Origin: CAXBMB01 sp052078155
GTDB lineage: Bacteria; Pseudomonadota; Alphaproteobacteria; Kiloniellales; DSM-21159
Length of the DNA: 64,000 nucleotides
Assembly: GCA_052078155.1 (NCBI GenBank)
Contig: JBQJBP010000002.1
Coordinates: forward strand, 868,001 to 932,000
Reading direction: 5' to 3'
Shown here: piece after piece, positions 8,866 through 17,247 of the stretch
How positions within the stretch are numbered: position 1 is the first letter of the stretch
How the letters are laid out: each line of letters begins with the position of its first letter
The notes under the pieces: generated by a model
The model's input: the letters and a program-made list of their open reading frames with translations, nothing else
The model's database searches: none
Told to the model about the DNA's origin: nothing
Position numbers and translations under genes: made by a program

Positions 8866-9498
8866 TCAGGCGGGTTTCATGTCGCCCACACGCAGATTGA
8901 AAGCAATGGAGATGCGCTCGCCTTTACCGCGGAACGGCAGGACACTGTGTTTCAGCCAGGAGGGGAACATGATCAGGTTCCCCGGCTCCGGCTGGACTGT
9001 CCAGGTGGAAACAGACATCACACCGGGCAGATCAAAGACCCCGATGGCGCTGCGCGGGTCCATGAATTCGATGGCCCCGTTAGGCAGAACGTTAGGGTCC
9101 GGATCTCCCAGGTCCACATAATAGACGGCGGACCAGTGGTTGTTGGCGTGGGTGTGCTGACGGTTGTAGTCACCGTCTTTGTTGATGTTGGCCCAGGCTG
9201 TCACCGCCAGATTGCAGTTGAAGTTGCGGTGGCCGATTTCCTTTTCCATCATCGAACCAAAGGCTTCGTTCAACCAGTTGCCCAGGTGCCGGACTTCCGG
9301 GCCGCCCCAGTTCATAAAATCCGGGCTGGATTGCCAGCCGCCGATGTTTGATTTGTTGGTGGAAGCATGCTGGTCGCGGCGCGCCATAATGGTTTTTTTC
9401 AGCGCGGCGTTGAACCCTTTGGGCAGCGGACAGGCGGTTTTGTAGATCGGGGTGGGAAAGGCGAGGACAACGGGTTCGCCTGTATCGTGCAGCTGCAT
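8866..9498 (-). CDS. 2OG-Fe(II) oxygenase (TIGR02466 type)
   Basis: Putative 2-oxoglutarate and iron(II)-dependent oxygenase of 210 residues, of the TIGR02466/2OG-FeII_Oxy_5 family. Likely metal ligands are a His of the HTH motif (115-117), Asp147 and His184; Arg195 in the GERISIAFN stretch probably binds 2-oxoglutarate. It should hydroxylate an unidentified substrate; relatives are common in marine bacteria and phages. The frame is open to 9594, but the ATG at 9498 has AGGAAG at ideal spacing and matches the family start, so the upstream 32 codons are left out. An MFS permease lies about 110 bases upstream on the same strand and may be co-transcribed. Confidence 0.85.
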   Translation of the reverse strand: MQLHDTGEPVVLAFPTPIYKTACPLPKGFNAALKKTIMARRDQHASTNKSNIGGWQSSPDFMNWGGPEVRHLGNWLNEAFGSMMEKEIGHRNFNCNLAVTAWANINKDGDYNRQHTHANNHWSAVYYVDLGDPDPNVLPNGAIEFMDPRSAIGVFDLPGVMSVSTWTVQPEPGNLIMFPSWLKHSVLPFRGKGERISIAFNLRVGDMKPA

Positions 9499-9605
9499 CT
9501 TGGACTTCCTGTGTTTTTGAAACCGCTGACCCCGGCCAGCAACAGGAAAGGTTGTACCTTCGCTTTCCGGGCAAAGGCCAGTGGGAATAGTCACGAGGAG
9601 GCGTA

Positions 9606-11069
9606 TTAGCTTTCCTTGCGGGGATCGTCGGGTTTGACCTTCCCGTTTGTCTCCGTTGCATCCGTCAGGGGCGCAGGCTCATCTGTTTTGCTGGAGGTTG
9701 CAGAGTCTTCTTCGCCTGCCTTGTCTTCAGATAGAGACTCCGAACTGGGGTTGGCCGCGTCGCTGGGTTCCTCGCCTAAACCCTGCAGGTCTTCCTCTGA
9801 CCCTTCCTGCTCCGGAACCCTCTGTTCTTTCTTGTCTGCCTCTGACGACTCGGGAAAGGGATTGATGGGGGAAATGGTCTGCGCGCTTAAAAGGGCATCG
9901 CTGAAGTCGACCCTTTCTTCTTCGGGTGCCCGTTCGCGAATGCTCATGCGGGCCAGGGCAAAAACGGCCAGGCTGGCGTGGATTACAGCCGTGAAGGCGA
10001 AAAGACCTTCCGGTCCAATTGTGGTCATGGCGGTTGAGGCCACCACCGGCCCGACGATGGCCCCCAGCGCATAGATCAGCAGCAGACCGCTGGCAATTTC
10101 CACAAAGTCGTCGGGCGAGGCAAAGTCATTGGTGTGGGCGACGGACAGGCCATAGAGCGGCAGGGCGCAGAGGCCATAGACAAATCCAGCCCCCATGATG
10201 GTCAGGGTGCCCAGACCTGTGATGCCGACCAGACCCAGTCCGGCAAGGGAAGCGGCAAGGCAGGCGCCCAGGATCACCTTGCGCCGGTCGACTGCATCAG
10301 ACAGACGACCCAACGGCCATTGTCCGATGGCTCCGGCAATGGCGATGATGCTCATGAAGATGGCCAGTTCATGCACCGCCATGCCGTTTTGCTGTGCAAA
10401 GACCGGGCCCAGGGACCAGAGCGAGCCGTTGGCCGCCCCGACGGCAAGGCACCCGACAAAACCCACCGGAGAGAACTTGAAAATGCGCCAGGGTCGGACG
10501 GTCACATGGGTGATGGGGGCCGGCGCTTTCGCGGCGGTCAGCGCGACCGGGATGGCGGCGACGGAAACCAGAATGGAGGCCAGAGCAAAGAGGGGGAAGG
10601 CGGCCGGGTCGTAAAGGGTGATCATCAGCTGGCCCAGGGTCAGGACCGAGAGATTGATGATGGTGTAGATGGAAAAGATGGTGCCCCGGGTTTCATTGGT
10701 TGCCCGCTCGTTCAGCCAGCTTTCAATGATCATATAGAGGGCGGCGAAGCAAAAGCCGGTGACGGCCCGCAGCAGCCACCAGACGATCACATCGGGCAAC
10801 AGGGCATGAGCCAGCACAATGGTGGAGGCCAGAGACACCATGGCGGCGAAGCTTCGGATGTGCCCCGCCCGCCTGACCAGCAAAGGGCCAAAGAGGCAAC
10901 CGGCAGCGAATCCTGCAAAGTAAAAGGAGCCCAGAACGCCGATGTCCGGTGTAGAGAAGGTCTCCAGATGGGCACGCACCGGTATCAGTGTGTTTTGCAG
11001 GCCGTTGCCCATCAGAAGCAGGGCTACTGAAAAGAGTAGAGCGGCGACAGGGGCAAGGGGCGTGCGCAT
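9606..11069 (-). CDS. MFS transporter with long acidic C-terminal tail
   Basis: Major facilitator permease of the YcaD-like group, about 12 membrane helices over residues 5-375, with GxLxDxxxRR-like loops (GRLSDAVDRRK near 255) between helices 8 and 9. The remaining 110 or so residues form a hydrophilic tail full of Glu, Ser, Asp and Pro with no recognisable domain, expected to be disordered and cytoplasmic. Substrate unknown. The start at 11069 is preferred over in-frame starts at 11075 and 11114 because GAAGG stands seven bases before it; the 11114 start would run into the repeat at 11101. The next gene downstream is the 2OG oxygenase. Confidence 0.85.
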   Translation of the reverse strand: MRTPLAPVAALLFSVALLLMGNGLQNTLIPVRAHLETFSTPDIGVLGSFYFAGFAAGCLFGPLLVRRAGHIRSFAAMVSLASTIVLAHALLPDVIVWWLLRAVTGFCFAALYMIIESWLNERATNETRGTIFSIYTIINLSVLTLGQLMITLYDPAAFPLFALASILVSVAAIPVALTAAKAPAPITHVTVRPWRIFKFSPVGFVGCLAVGAANGSLWSLGPVFAQQNGMAVHELAIFMSIIAIAGAIGQWPLGRLSDAVDRRKVILGACLAASLAGLGLVGITGLGTLTIMGAGFVYGLCALPLYGLSVAHTNDFASPDDFVEIASGLLLIYALGAIVGPVVASTAMTTIGPEGLFAFTAVIHASLAVFALARMSIRERAPEEERVDFSDALLSAQTISPINPFPESSEADKKEQRVPEQEGSEEDLQGLGEEPSDAANPSSESLSEDKAGEEDSATSSKTDEPAPLTDATETNGKVKPDDPRKES

Positions 11070-11100
11070 GGTCATGCCTTCGGCCAGTGATGGTCGTGAG

Positions 11101-11243
11101 GACTCTAGAGCCAAATCGGTCTAAGTGGAATTACTTTGTGATAACGCTTAGAGCACGAATTTGTCTCTTTTCAATGTGTTAGAGGATGATCCACGGTTTG
11201 GTTTCAAGCGCGAAGCGCGTCTAACCAAACTGATCATCCTCTA
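11101..11243 (+). repeat. Dispersed intergenic repeat, full copy B
   Basis: Second full copy of the element, aligned end to end with 3697-3840: CTCTAGAGCCAAATCGG start, GTGATAACGCTTAGAGC middle, and a palindromic right part. Here the palindrome is almost intact: a perfect 12-base arm pair (11180-11191 with 11232-11243), an inner GTTTGGTT/AACCAAAC pair and a GCGC-GAA-GCGC loop. It lies directly upstream of the MFS gene. Confidence 0.8.
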
Positions 11244-11275
11244 GTGTAATCAACTGAAGCAGAAGCGCTTTGCCT
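11241..11275 (-). repeat. Right-end fragment of the intergenic repeat
   Basis: The sequence CTAGTGTAATCAACTGAAGCAGAAGCGC resembles the fragment at 48515-48545 and abuts copy B in opposite orientation. It suggests nested or tandem insertion of related units. Confidence 0.45.
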
Positions 11276-11690
11276 CCAGAACCGTTTGGGAGGCGAGCTT
11301 TAGGGGTAGATTCCAAATCGGGTCTTAGGGCAGGTGTCAGGGCATATCCGGCAGGAGGCGACGGCTCTTTTTCCTTTCGAAACCGGCCAGTGAATGCGCT
11401 GGAAAATTGATCCAGCGCAATGCGACACCAAAAAACCTATGGGCAAACTCCAGTGAAGGCTGGAAAAGCCAAAAAGAAGGTGTTCGCCCGACTGACAATG
11501 CTCTGTCCGTTACACCTGCCTGCGCTTTGACAAGCTCAGAAGCGCTGGCCCGAGGAAACAGCTGTTCCTCATGCTCTAGGGTAAAAGCACCGGCGAAGTT
11601 CAAACTCATCTGGAAAGCCAACCCTCTGCGGATACCCCATCAAGGTGACGAAACCAGGTTTCACGCGGACAGGATTAAAGGAACAAGCAG
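11276..11690. other. Long intergenic stretch before the Crp/Fnr gene
   Basis: About 400 bases without a supported gene. Short open frames occur on both strands but none has family features or a good ribosome-binding site. No FNR/NNR box was found directly upstream of the regulator gene. Confidence 0.4.
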
Positions 11691-12401
11691 GTGTTGAAGG
11701 AAAGAGACTATCAGGTCGCCCAGCAGGCTCTGCTCTTCAAGAGCCTGCCCGACCAACAGGTCAACCGTCTGCTGGATATGGCTCAGCCTCGCGACTGTAC
11801 CCGGGGGGAGACCCTTTTTCTGCAGGATGAACCCGCCCGCTTTGTCTACATTGTGCTGGATGGCTGGGTGAAGCTCTACCGCCTGACGCCTACCGGAGCC
11901 GAGGCGGTCGTGGGTGTCTTTACCCAAAGCGGGACTTTTGCCGAGGCGGTGGCCTTGAGCGAAGAACCCCTGCCGGTGGCTGCGGAAGCTGTCACAGATT
12001 GCCGCCTGTTGCAGATCCCGGCATCAACCCTGCTGCGGGAGATGCGTGAACATCCGGAACTGGCCATTGCCATGCTGGTGTCCTCCTTCAAACATCTGCA
12101 CGGCCTTGTCAGTCAGATCGAGCAGCTGAAAGCCCACACCGGGGCCCAGCGGGTTGCAGAGTTCCTGGCTGAGCTGTGCCCGGTGGAAGAAGGTGCCTGT
12201 ACCATCACCCTGCCCTACGACAAATCCCTGATTGCCGGGCGGCTGGGCATGAAGCCGGAGTCCCTGTCTCGGACCTTTGCCCGTTTGCGCGCCCTGGGGG
12301 TAACCGTGTCGCAAAACCACGCGGCCATCGCCGATGTGGCCCAGTTGCGGGACTATGTTGATGAAGACAGGGCCAGCGCTTCAGGCCGGGGCGTCGCCTG
12401 A
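11691..12401 (+). CDS. Crp/Fnr family regulator, Dnr/NnrR type
   Basis: Crp/Fnr regulator of 236 residues: cyclic-nucleotide-binding-like beta roll at about 15-125, dimer helix 125-150, and winged HTH at 150-225. The recognition helix has E190, S193 and R194 in the E-x-x-S-R pattern that in FNR reads TTGA half-sites. There is no N-terminal cysteine cluster, so it is not an Fe-S FNR; the position beside nos, nir and nor genes points to an NO-responsive Dnr/NnrR activator. The GTG start has AAGGAA upstream. It is convergent with nosX, about 25 bases apart. Predicted targets are the boxes at 21652, 33151 and 33311. Confidence 0.88.
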   Translation: MLKERDYQVAQQALLFKSLPDQQVNRLLDMAQPRDCTRGETLFLQDEPARFVYIVLDGWVKLYRLTPTGAEAVVGVFTQSGTFAEAVALSEEPLPVAAEAVTDCRLLQIPASTLLREMREHPELAIAMLVSSFKHLHGLVSQIEQLKAHTGAQRVAEFLAELCPVEEGACTITLPYDKSLIAGRLGMKPESLSRTFARLRALGVTVSQNHAAIADVAQLRDYVDEDRASASGRGVA

Positions 12402-12425
12402 CCTGAAGCTTAGAGCCACCAGAGT

Positions 12426-13430
12426 TTAAGAACGGCTGGTGAGATGCAGTGGTTCAGCATCTTCAGGGTAGGCCCAGACCTCCACATTCCTCAGCTGCGA
12501 CAGGCGTTGTTTGATCTCCTGCGGCGGCAAGGCAGAAAAGCCTGTTGAGAGGGCATCTGCCGTTGTGGCGTCGTCAGCCAGCACTGTCAGGCTGCGATAG
12601 TACTGGGGCCGATGCCCGGTCCGGGGATCCAGCAGGTTTGGCAGCAAATCAGCGACAGCCCCTCTGGCCGAGGTGGCCAGCGCCCGGTTGGTCAGTTCCA
12701 GCTTGCCCAGCAGCTCCTCGGGATGATCCGGGTTTTGCAGCCCCACCTGCCAGCCATCCCTGTAAGGGGGCGCATCCAGAGCCCTGATCTCTCCCAAATT
12801 TACCAGCACAGCCGTCAGTCCCGCCGTCTGCAACAAACGGGTGACACGGTCGGTGATGTATCCCTGGGCGATGCCGTTCAGGGTGATGGCCATGTTTGCT
12901 TTGTTGAAGCTGATGCGCTCGGCAGAAAGCGAAAGCTCCGTCCAGTCTGCCAGAGCGGTTGCTGTTTTCAGCGCCTGGGGGCTGGGCACATTTTCGCTGC
13001 GTGCCAGGGTCTGCCAAAGAGGCTGGACCGTCACGTCAAAGGCCCCGCCGGTCAGCTGGCTGTAGCGCTGGCTTTGGTGCAGCAGGCTCAGCAGTTCCTG
13101 GGGCGGGTCATTCAGCTCGCCTTTGTCATTCAGGCGGGAGATGGCGCTGTCCGGACGATAAAGAGAGAAGATCTGTTCCAGCCGCTCAATCTCCTGAAGC
13201 TGCCGGGTCAGGAGAAGGTCACCGGCGGCCGGGTCCGGCACAAAGTAGGTGAGGCTGGCCTGAGCCCCCAGCACCAGTCCCTGCCAGGAAACTTTGCTGA
13301 GGTCCTGAGGGGCGGGTTGTCCGGCGAAAGACCGACCGACGGCCCCGCCCAGGGCTGCCGTCAATCCGGCAGCGGCAACGATCTGCAGGCTGCGGCGGCG
13401 GCTGACAGCTGTTGAGCCAGTGGACTGCAT
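12426..13430 (-). CDS. nosX: NosX, ApbE-family FMN transferase for nitrous oxide reduction
   Basis: FAD:protein FMN transferase of 334 residues, exported by Tat (SRRRSLQIV near residue 11). It attaches FMN covalently to a Thr of NosR in the periplasm, which supports electron flow to NosZ. ApbE features visible are the FSLYRPDSAISRLN stretch and the LVNLGEIRALD stretch. The start at 13430 is chosen over 13484 because GGAGAAGGG precedes it and it sits just after the nosL stop. The SGATVT site of NosR encoded at 19288-21588 is the expected target. It is the last gene of the nos operon. Confidence 0.9.
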   Translation of the reverse strand: MQSTGSTAVSRRRSLQIVAAAGLTAALGGAVGRSFAGQPAPQDLSKVSWQGLVLGAQASLTYFVPDPAAGDLLLTRQLQEIERLEQIFSLYRPDSAISRLNDKGELNDPPQELLSLLHQSQRYSQLTGGAFDVTVQPLWQTLARSENVPSPQALKTATALADWTELSLSAERISFNKANMAITLNGIAQGYITDRVTRLLQTAGLTAVLVNLGEIRALDAPPYRDGWQVGLQNPDHPEELLGKLELTNRALATSARGAVADLLPNLLDPRTGHRPQYYRSLTVLADDATTADALSTGFSALPPQEIKQRLSQLRNVEVWAYPEDAEPLHLTSRS

Positions 13431-13431
13431 G

Positions 13432-13959
13432 TTACCCTTCTCCACCACTGCTGTTTGTGGCCGCGTTTTGGAAGACATCATCAAAGGTTATGTCCTTCAG
13501 ACGGGTGACACGTCCCCCGTGCTCGGTTTGATAGCTCTGGGCTTTGGACTTGTCGCTGAAGGGCACGATTTCTTCCTGTCCCATTCCTCCAAGGGTACCC
13601 GTGCCGACAACAAACCAGGCGTCCTGGACGGAAACCCAGCTGCCGGGTTCCGGCCGGTCCCAGGTGCTGGCCACGGCCATGTCGTTCACATAGATCACCT
13701 GAATGTCCTTGGCTTCGCCGGGCAACAGGGTGAAAGCCAGGGCATCGCGCACGGAAGGGAACCAATAGGGCTCTTTGTTGCTTTCCAGAAAAACCTGCCC
13801 TTTGGGGCCCGGATGGTCAGCCAAGGTCATCAGGCAGTAATAGCCGTTGGCCTCTTCCGACATTTCCTGAGGGCTGGGAAGGTTTGCCACTTGCTCTTCC
13901 TGGCAGGCTGTCAGGAAAAGCAGGGACAGGGCGGCAGTGAGTGTGAGCAGAGGTCGCAT
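13432..13959 (-). CDS. nosL: NosL copper chaperone lipoprotein
   Basis: NosL of 175 residues, an outer-membrane or periplasmic lipoprotein that carries Cu(I) to apo-NosZ. A lipobox LTAC places the lipidated Cys at residue 19. The family stretch with YYCLM followed by ADHPGPKGQVFL (about residues 40-58) holds the Cys and Met expected to bind copper, and the FPSVRDALAFTLLPGE motif follows. It is packed between nosY (stop 13962) and nosX (start 13430), with no room for separate promoters. Confidence 0.93.
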   Translation of the reverse strand: MRPLLTLTAALSLLFLTACQEEQVANLPSPQEMSEEANGYYCLMTLADHPGPKGQVFLESNKEPYWFPSVRDALAFTLLPGEAKDIQVIYVNDMAVASTWDRPEPGSWVSVQDAWFVVGTGTLGGMGQEEIVPFSDKSKAQSYQTEHGGRVTRLKDITFDDVFQNAATNSSGGEG

Positions 13960-13961
13960 GA

Positions 13962-14783
13962 CTAAAGCTCCCGTCTATGAAAAAGCCGAAGGGCGAGACT
14001 GAGGGGCAGGATCGTCCAGACCGCCAGCACCAGCATTTGGATCAGCAGATCCAGCCCGCCCAGCTGGCTGTTAAGGCCGGCCATCAGGCCCCCGCCCTCC
14101 CCGCCGGACAGGTTGAGCAGCCGATAGGCGTCTGTTGGATTGAGAGTGAGCAGCAGGGAAAAGAGCGATTCACTCAGCAGCTGACCGTCCTGTGCCAGCA
14201 GGAGCGCCAGCAGCCCCAGATCGTACAGCACCACCAAGGCCAGCCAGAGGCCGATGGCGGCTCCGGCTGCCGTTGCCCGCTCCTTAACCCAGCAGCTAAG
14301 CAGATAGCCCAGGGCCAGAAAGGCTGCCCCCAGCAACAAAGAGGTGCCGATCATCTGAACAAAGGCCAGCAATCCGGCCAGATCGGCCCCGTCGGTGACG
14401 GCGATCAGCAGGGCCGTGGCCCCGTAGCCGACAGTCAGCGCCAGGGCGAGGATGGCCAGATGGCCCAGGAATTTACCCAGCAGAACCTGCCAGCGCGCGA
14501 TGGGGTAGGACAGCAACAGCAACATGGAGCCGCGCTCAAACTCCCCCACAATGGCGTCGTAAGACAGCATCAATGCCAGCAAAGGCATCAGATAAACCGT
14601 CAGACTGGACAGGCTGACCAGAGTCACTTCCAGCTGAGAGGCCTGAACACTGCCCACGGGCGCCGTGCCCACCAGGGCCAGCAGCAAGGACAAACCGCTC
14701 AGCAGTAAAATGGCTGCAGCGACCCAGCGGTTGCGCAGGCCGTCTTTGACCTCCTTGCCGGCAAGAAGCAGGACCTTATCCAT
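13962..14783 (-). CDS. nosY: NosY, ABC permease of the NosDFY complex
   Basis: Integral membrane protein of 273 residues with about six membrane helices, of the ABC-2 permease class. NosY pairs with the ATPase NosF and the periplasmic NosD to drive assembly of the copper-sulfide centre of NosZ. Typical stretches are the N-terminal LLLAGKEVKDGLRNRWV and the YDAIVGEFERGSMLLLLSYP segment near residue 95. It overlaps the end of nosF by eight bases, so translation is probably coupled. Confidence 0.93.
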   Translation of the reverse strand: MDKVLLLAGKEVKDGLRNRWVAAAILLLSGLSLLLALVGTAPVGSVQASQLEVTLVSLSSLTVYLMPLLALMLSYDAIVGEFERGSMLLLLSYPIARWQVLLGKFLGHLAILALALTVGYGATALLIAVTDGADLAGLLAFVQMIGTSLLLGAAFLALGYLLSCWVKERATAAGAAIGLWLALVVLYDLGLLALLLAQDGQLLSESLFSLLLTLNPTDAYRLLNLSGGEGGGLMAGLNSQLGGLDLLIQMLVLAVWTILPLSLALRLFHRREL

Positions 14784-15771
14784 GGCGGCTCTCCTTTTCC
14801 GGCTGGGTCTGGGTCATGAAGTGAGCATAGATTTCTTCCAGCCGCGGCGGGGCAATCTGCAGGTCCGTGACCTGTGGCAGACTTTGGGTGATTTCCCGCA
14901 GCAGGGCCATCTTGCCGGTTTCCAGGCAAGCCAGATCCAGATGCTGGTCGTTTACATAAACAGGGGTCGCCAGAGGACTGAGTTTCTGAGCCAGTTCTGA
15001 GGCCTGTCCGCGGGGCACGGAAACCGTGATGCGGGTGCTCAGACCCGCCTGGCGGCGCAGATCGTCCAGACTGCCGAATGCCACGAGCCTGCCCTGGTTC
15101 ATGATGGCCAGACGGTCCACTCGCGCTTCGATTTCGGTGAGCGCATGAGAAGAGATCAGGGCGGCAACGCCTTTGGCCTTCAGATCATCCAGCAGGGTGA
15201 AAAACGTCTGCCGCAGGGCCGGGTCCAGGCCGGTCATCGGTTCGTCCAGCAGCAGCAGTTTGGGGGCTCCCAGAATGGCCTGGGCGAGGCCCAGACGCTG
15301 GCGCATGCCTTTGGAATAGGTGCCGATCCGCCGGTCAGCCGCAAAGGCCAGTTCGACTTTCTCCAGCAGTTCCTGCAGGCCTTCTGTTTCCACCTGTTTC
15401 AGGCGGGCATAGAAGCTCAGAAGCTCCCGGCCTGTCAGGGAGGCCTGAAACTGCAGCTGCTCCGGCAGGTAGCCGATCAGTTGCCGGGTGAGATGAAAAT
15501 CCGGAGATTGAGGGGAGACCCCATCGAGCTGCAGATTGCCGGCGCTGGGTGTGATCAGGCCCAGAATCAGCTTGATCAGAGTGGTTTTGCCCGCGCCGTT
15601 GTGGCCCAGCAGAGCCAGACGCTCCCCCTTGGCCAGGGAGAGGCTGACCGATTGCACCACTTCGGCGGATCCGTATCTTTTGCACACCCGGTCCAGCTGC
15701 AGCAGGGGTGAGGTACCTGCGGTCCTGTCTGGCTGGGTGGGGCTCTGGTCAGGTTTCTTTGGGTCGGTCAT
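14776..15771 (-). CDS. nosF: NosF, ABC ATPase of the NosDFY complex
   Basis: ABC transporter ATPase of 331 residues. Walker A GHNGAGKTTL lies near residue 55, the signature YSKGMRQRL near 155, and Walker B LLLLDEPMTGLDP near 175. It energises NosDFY in maturing the CuZ site of NosZ. The N-terminus carries about 20 extra residues rich in Pro, Thr and Asp. The start overlaps the nosD stop as ATGA, consistent with coupled translation. Confidence 0.93.
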   Translation of the reverse strand: MTDPKKPDQSPTQPDRTAGTSPLLQLDRVCKRYGSAEVVQSVSLSLAKGERLALLGHNGAGKTTLIKLILGLITPSAGNLQLDGVSPQSPDFHLTRQLIGYLPEQLQFQASLTGRELLSFYARLKQVETEGLQELLEKVELAFAADRRIGTYSKGMRQRLGLAQAILGAPKLLLLDEPMTGLDPALRQTFFTLLDDLKAKGVAALISSHALTEIEARVDRLAIMNQGRLVAFGSLDDLRRQAGLSTRITVSVPRGQASELAQKLSPLATPVYVNDQHLDLACLETGKMALLREITQSLPQVTDLQIAPPRLEEIYAHFMTQTQPEKESRHG

Positions 15772-17243
15772 GGGGTGACCTCCTGGCTGCCGGGACCTTC
15801 CGGGCCTGACTGCCTGTCATAGGGGGATGGGGAAAGAGTGGGGAATGGGGGAAGGGCCGCGAGCGTCACGCCGGACGTGCCCTCTTCTTGCGCCCTGTCT
15901 TCAGCCGCCTGATTGGGGGGCTCGATCAGCGGGGCGGAATCGGTTACGCCGCCCGGATAGAGGCCGGGAAACTCCGATTGCGCCCAGCGCAGAACCTGCA
16001 GAGCCGGGCTGGACAGCAGAAGTTTGGCCTGAGGGAAGCGCCAGAGCAGCTGATCCACCATGTCATTGGGCTGATAGGGCCGATCGGCAAGGCCGTCGCC
16101 GTTCAGGTCGAAGGCCAGATTGTCACTCCAGTAGTTGCCGCGGCCATCTTCTGACCATTCGATCTGCCGGGTCCCGACGTACTTCACCTGGGTGCGGCTG
16201 CCGATAAAGGCATTTCCGGCCAGGCTGTTTTTTTCTGATCCGGCGGTAAAGTGAATGCCGATGTCACAGCTTTCAAAGCGGTTGCCCTGGAAGCTGTTCT
16301 GGTTGGAATTGTAGATAAAGACACAGCGCTCGGCCCCCACCACCTTGTTGTCACGAACCTTGGACTTGTTGGCGTAGTTGAACGCAAGGCCGCGATCCCG
16401 GTCGCCCAGGGAGAGATTGCCGCGAATGTCCAGACGGTCAGAGAACATAATGGCGTAGCCCACATGGTTCCCGCGGGAGATGTTGCCGCTGATTTCACTG
16501 CGGTGGGTATACATGTAGTGGACCGCAAAGCGCAGATCCTGAAAGTGATTGTTGCGGAAGGCGTTGCGCTTGCTGGTGGTGACAAAAATCCCGTCACGAC
16601 CCTGCCGGATGTCGTTGCCTTCCACCACCGACCCGGGGGTGTTCCAGAGCTGAACGCCATTGCCCCGTTCGTTGATCCTGAGATCTTTACGACCGGAAAT
16701 ACGGTTGCCGCGCACCAGGGCGTCCTTGGGGCCTTTCAGGTACACCCCGATCAGGTTGTTGTGCAGGTTGTTGCCCAGAACCTGAGCGTTGCGGCCTTTT
16801 TTTGTGATGAAGATGCCGCTGTCTTCGCTTTCCAGCAGCAGACCGGATCCGGTGATCTCCAGGCCCTGGATCGTGCTGTCAGGAGCATCCACGACGATCA
16901 CGTGACCCTGGCCGGAGCCCACAACTCTGGCACCGGGTTTGCCCGTGAGGGTCAGGGGCTTGTCCAGCAGAACCGGGCCGGCGTGATCTCCGCTTTCCAG
17001 CAGCAGATGATCCCCGGCCTGGGCCGTGGTCAAAGCCTGCTGAAGGTGATCCTGTCCGGCGGGTACCAGGATGTCAGCGGCCAGGGCTGTTGCGGTCTGA
17101 CTCAGGCAGCCGTAGCTGACCACCCAGACTGATAGCAACAGGCGCAAAGCTGTAATAGGGGGGGGAACCGGCTTGCGGGGACGGGAGGCGGGCCGACGGC
17201 CCGCCTCTTTGTTCATCCACCGGGCCAGTTTACAGCTGGCCAT
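15768..17243 (-). CDS. nosD: NosD, periplasmic maturation factor
   Basis: Parallel beta-helix protein of the NosD/CASH family, up to 491 residues, with repeated RGNxISG and GNxxxGxxxG-like turns over about 70-380 and a signal-type hydrophobic stretch near residues 32-55. NosD hands a sulfur or copper cargo to NosZ in the periplasm. The tail of about 70 residues is Pro- and Glu-rich and not part of the beta helix. The start is uncertain: 17243 lacks a clear ribosome-binding site and 17216 is an alternative. A perfect hairpin (17185-17207) falls inside the first codons either way. Confidence 0.9.
   Translation of the reverse strand: MASCKLARWMNKEAGRRPASRPRKPVPPPITALRLLLSVWVVSYGCLSQTATALAADILVPAGQDHLQQALTTAQAGDHLLLESGDHAGPVLLDKPLTLTGKPGARVVGSGQGHVIVVDAPDSTIQGLEITGSGLLLESEDSGIFITKKGRNAQVLGNNLHNNLIGVYLKGPKDALVRGNRISGRKDLRINERGNGVQLWNTPGSVVEGNDIRQGRDGIFVTTSKRNAFRNNHFQDLRFAVHYMYTHRSEISGNISRGNHVGYAIMFSDRLDIRGNLSLGDRDRGLAFNYANKSKVRDNKVVGAERCVFIYNSNQNSFQGNRFESCDIGIHFTAGSEKNSLAGNAFIGSRTQVKYVGTRQIEWSEDGRGNYWSDNLAFDLNGDGLADRPYQPNDMVDQLLWRFPQAKLLLSSPALQVLRWAQSEFPGLYPGGVTDSAPLIEPPNQAAEDRAQEEGTSGVTLAALPPFPTLSPSPYDRQSGPEGPGSQEVTP
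17185..17207 (-). other. Perfect hairpin at the nosZ-nosD junction
   Basis: Ten-base perfect inverted repeat GAGGCGGGCC / GGCCCGCCTC with a three-base loop, about 40 bases after the nosZ stop. There is no T-run, so it is more likely an RNA-stabilising or translation-limiting element than a terminator. Confidence 0.55.
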
Positions 17244-17247
17244 GACA

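Noticed and set aside
11337..11621. Open frame of 94 codons on the minus strand before the Crp/Fnr gene
   Set aside because: No recognisable motif and no ribosome-binding site; likely chance in a long gap.
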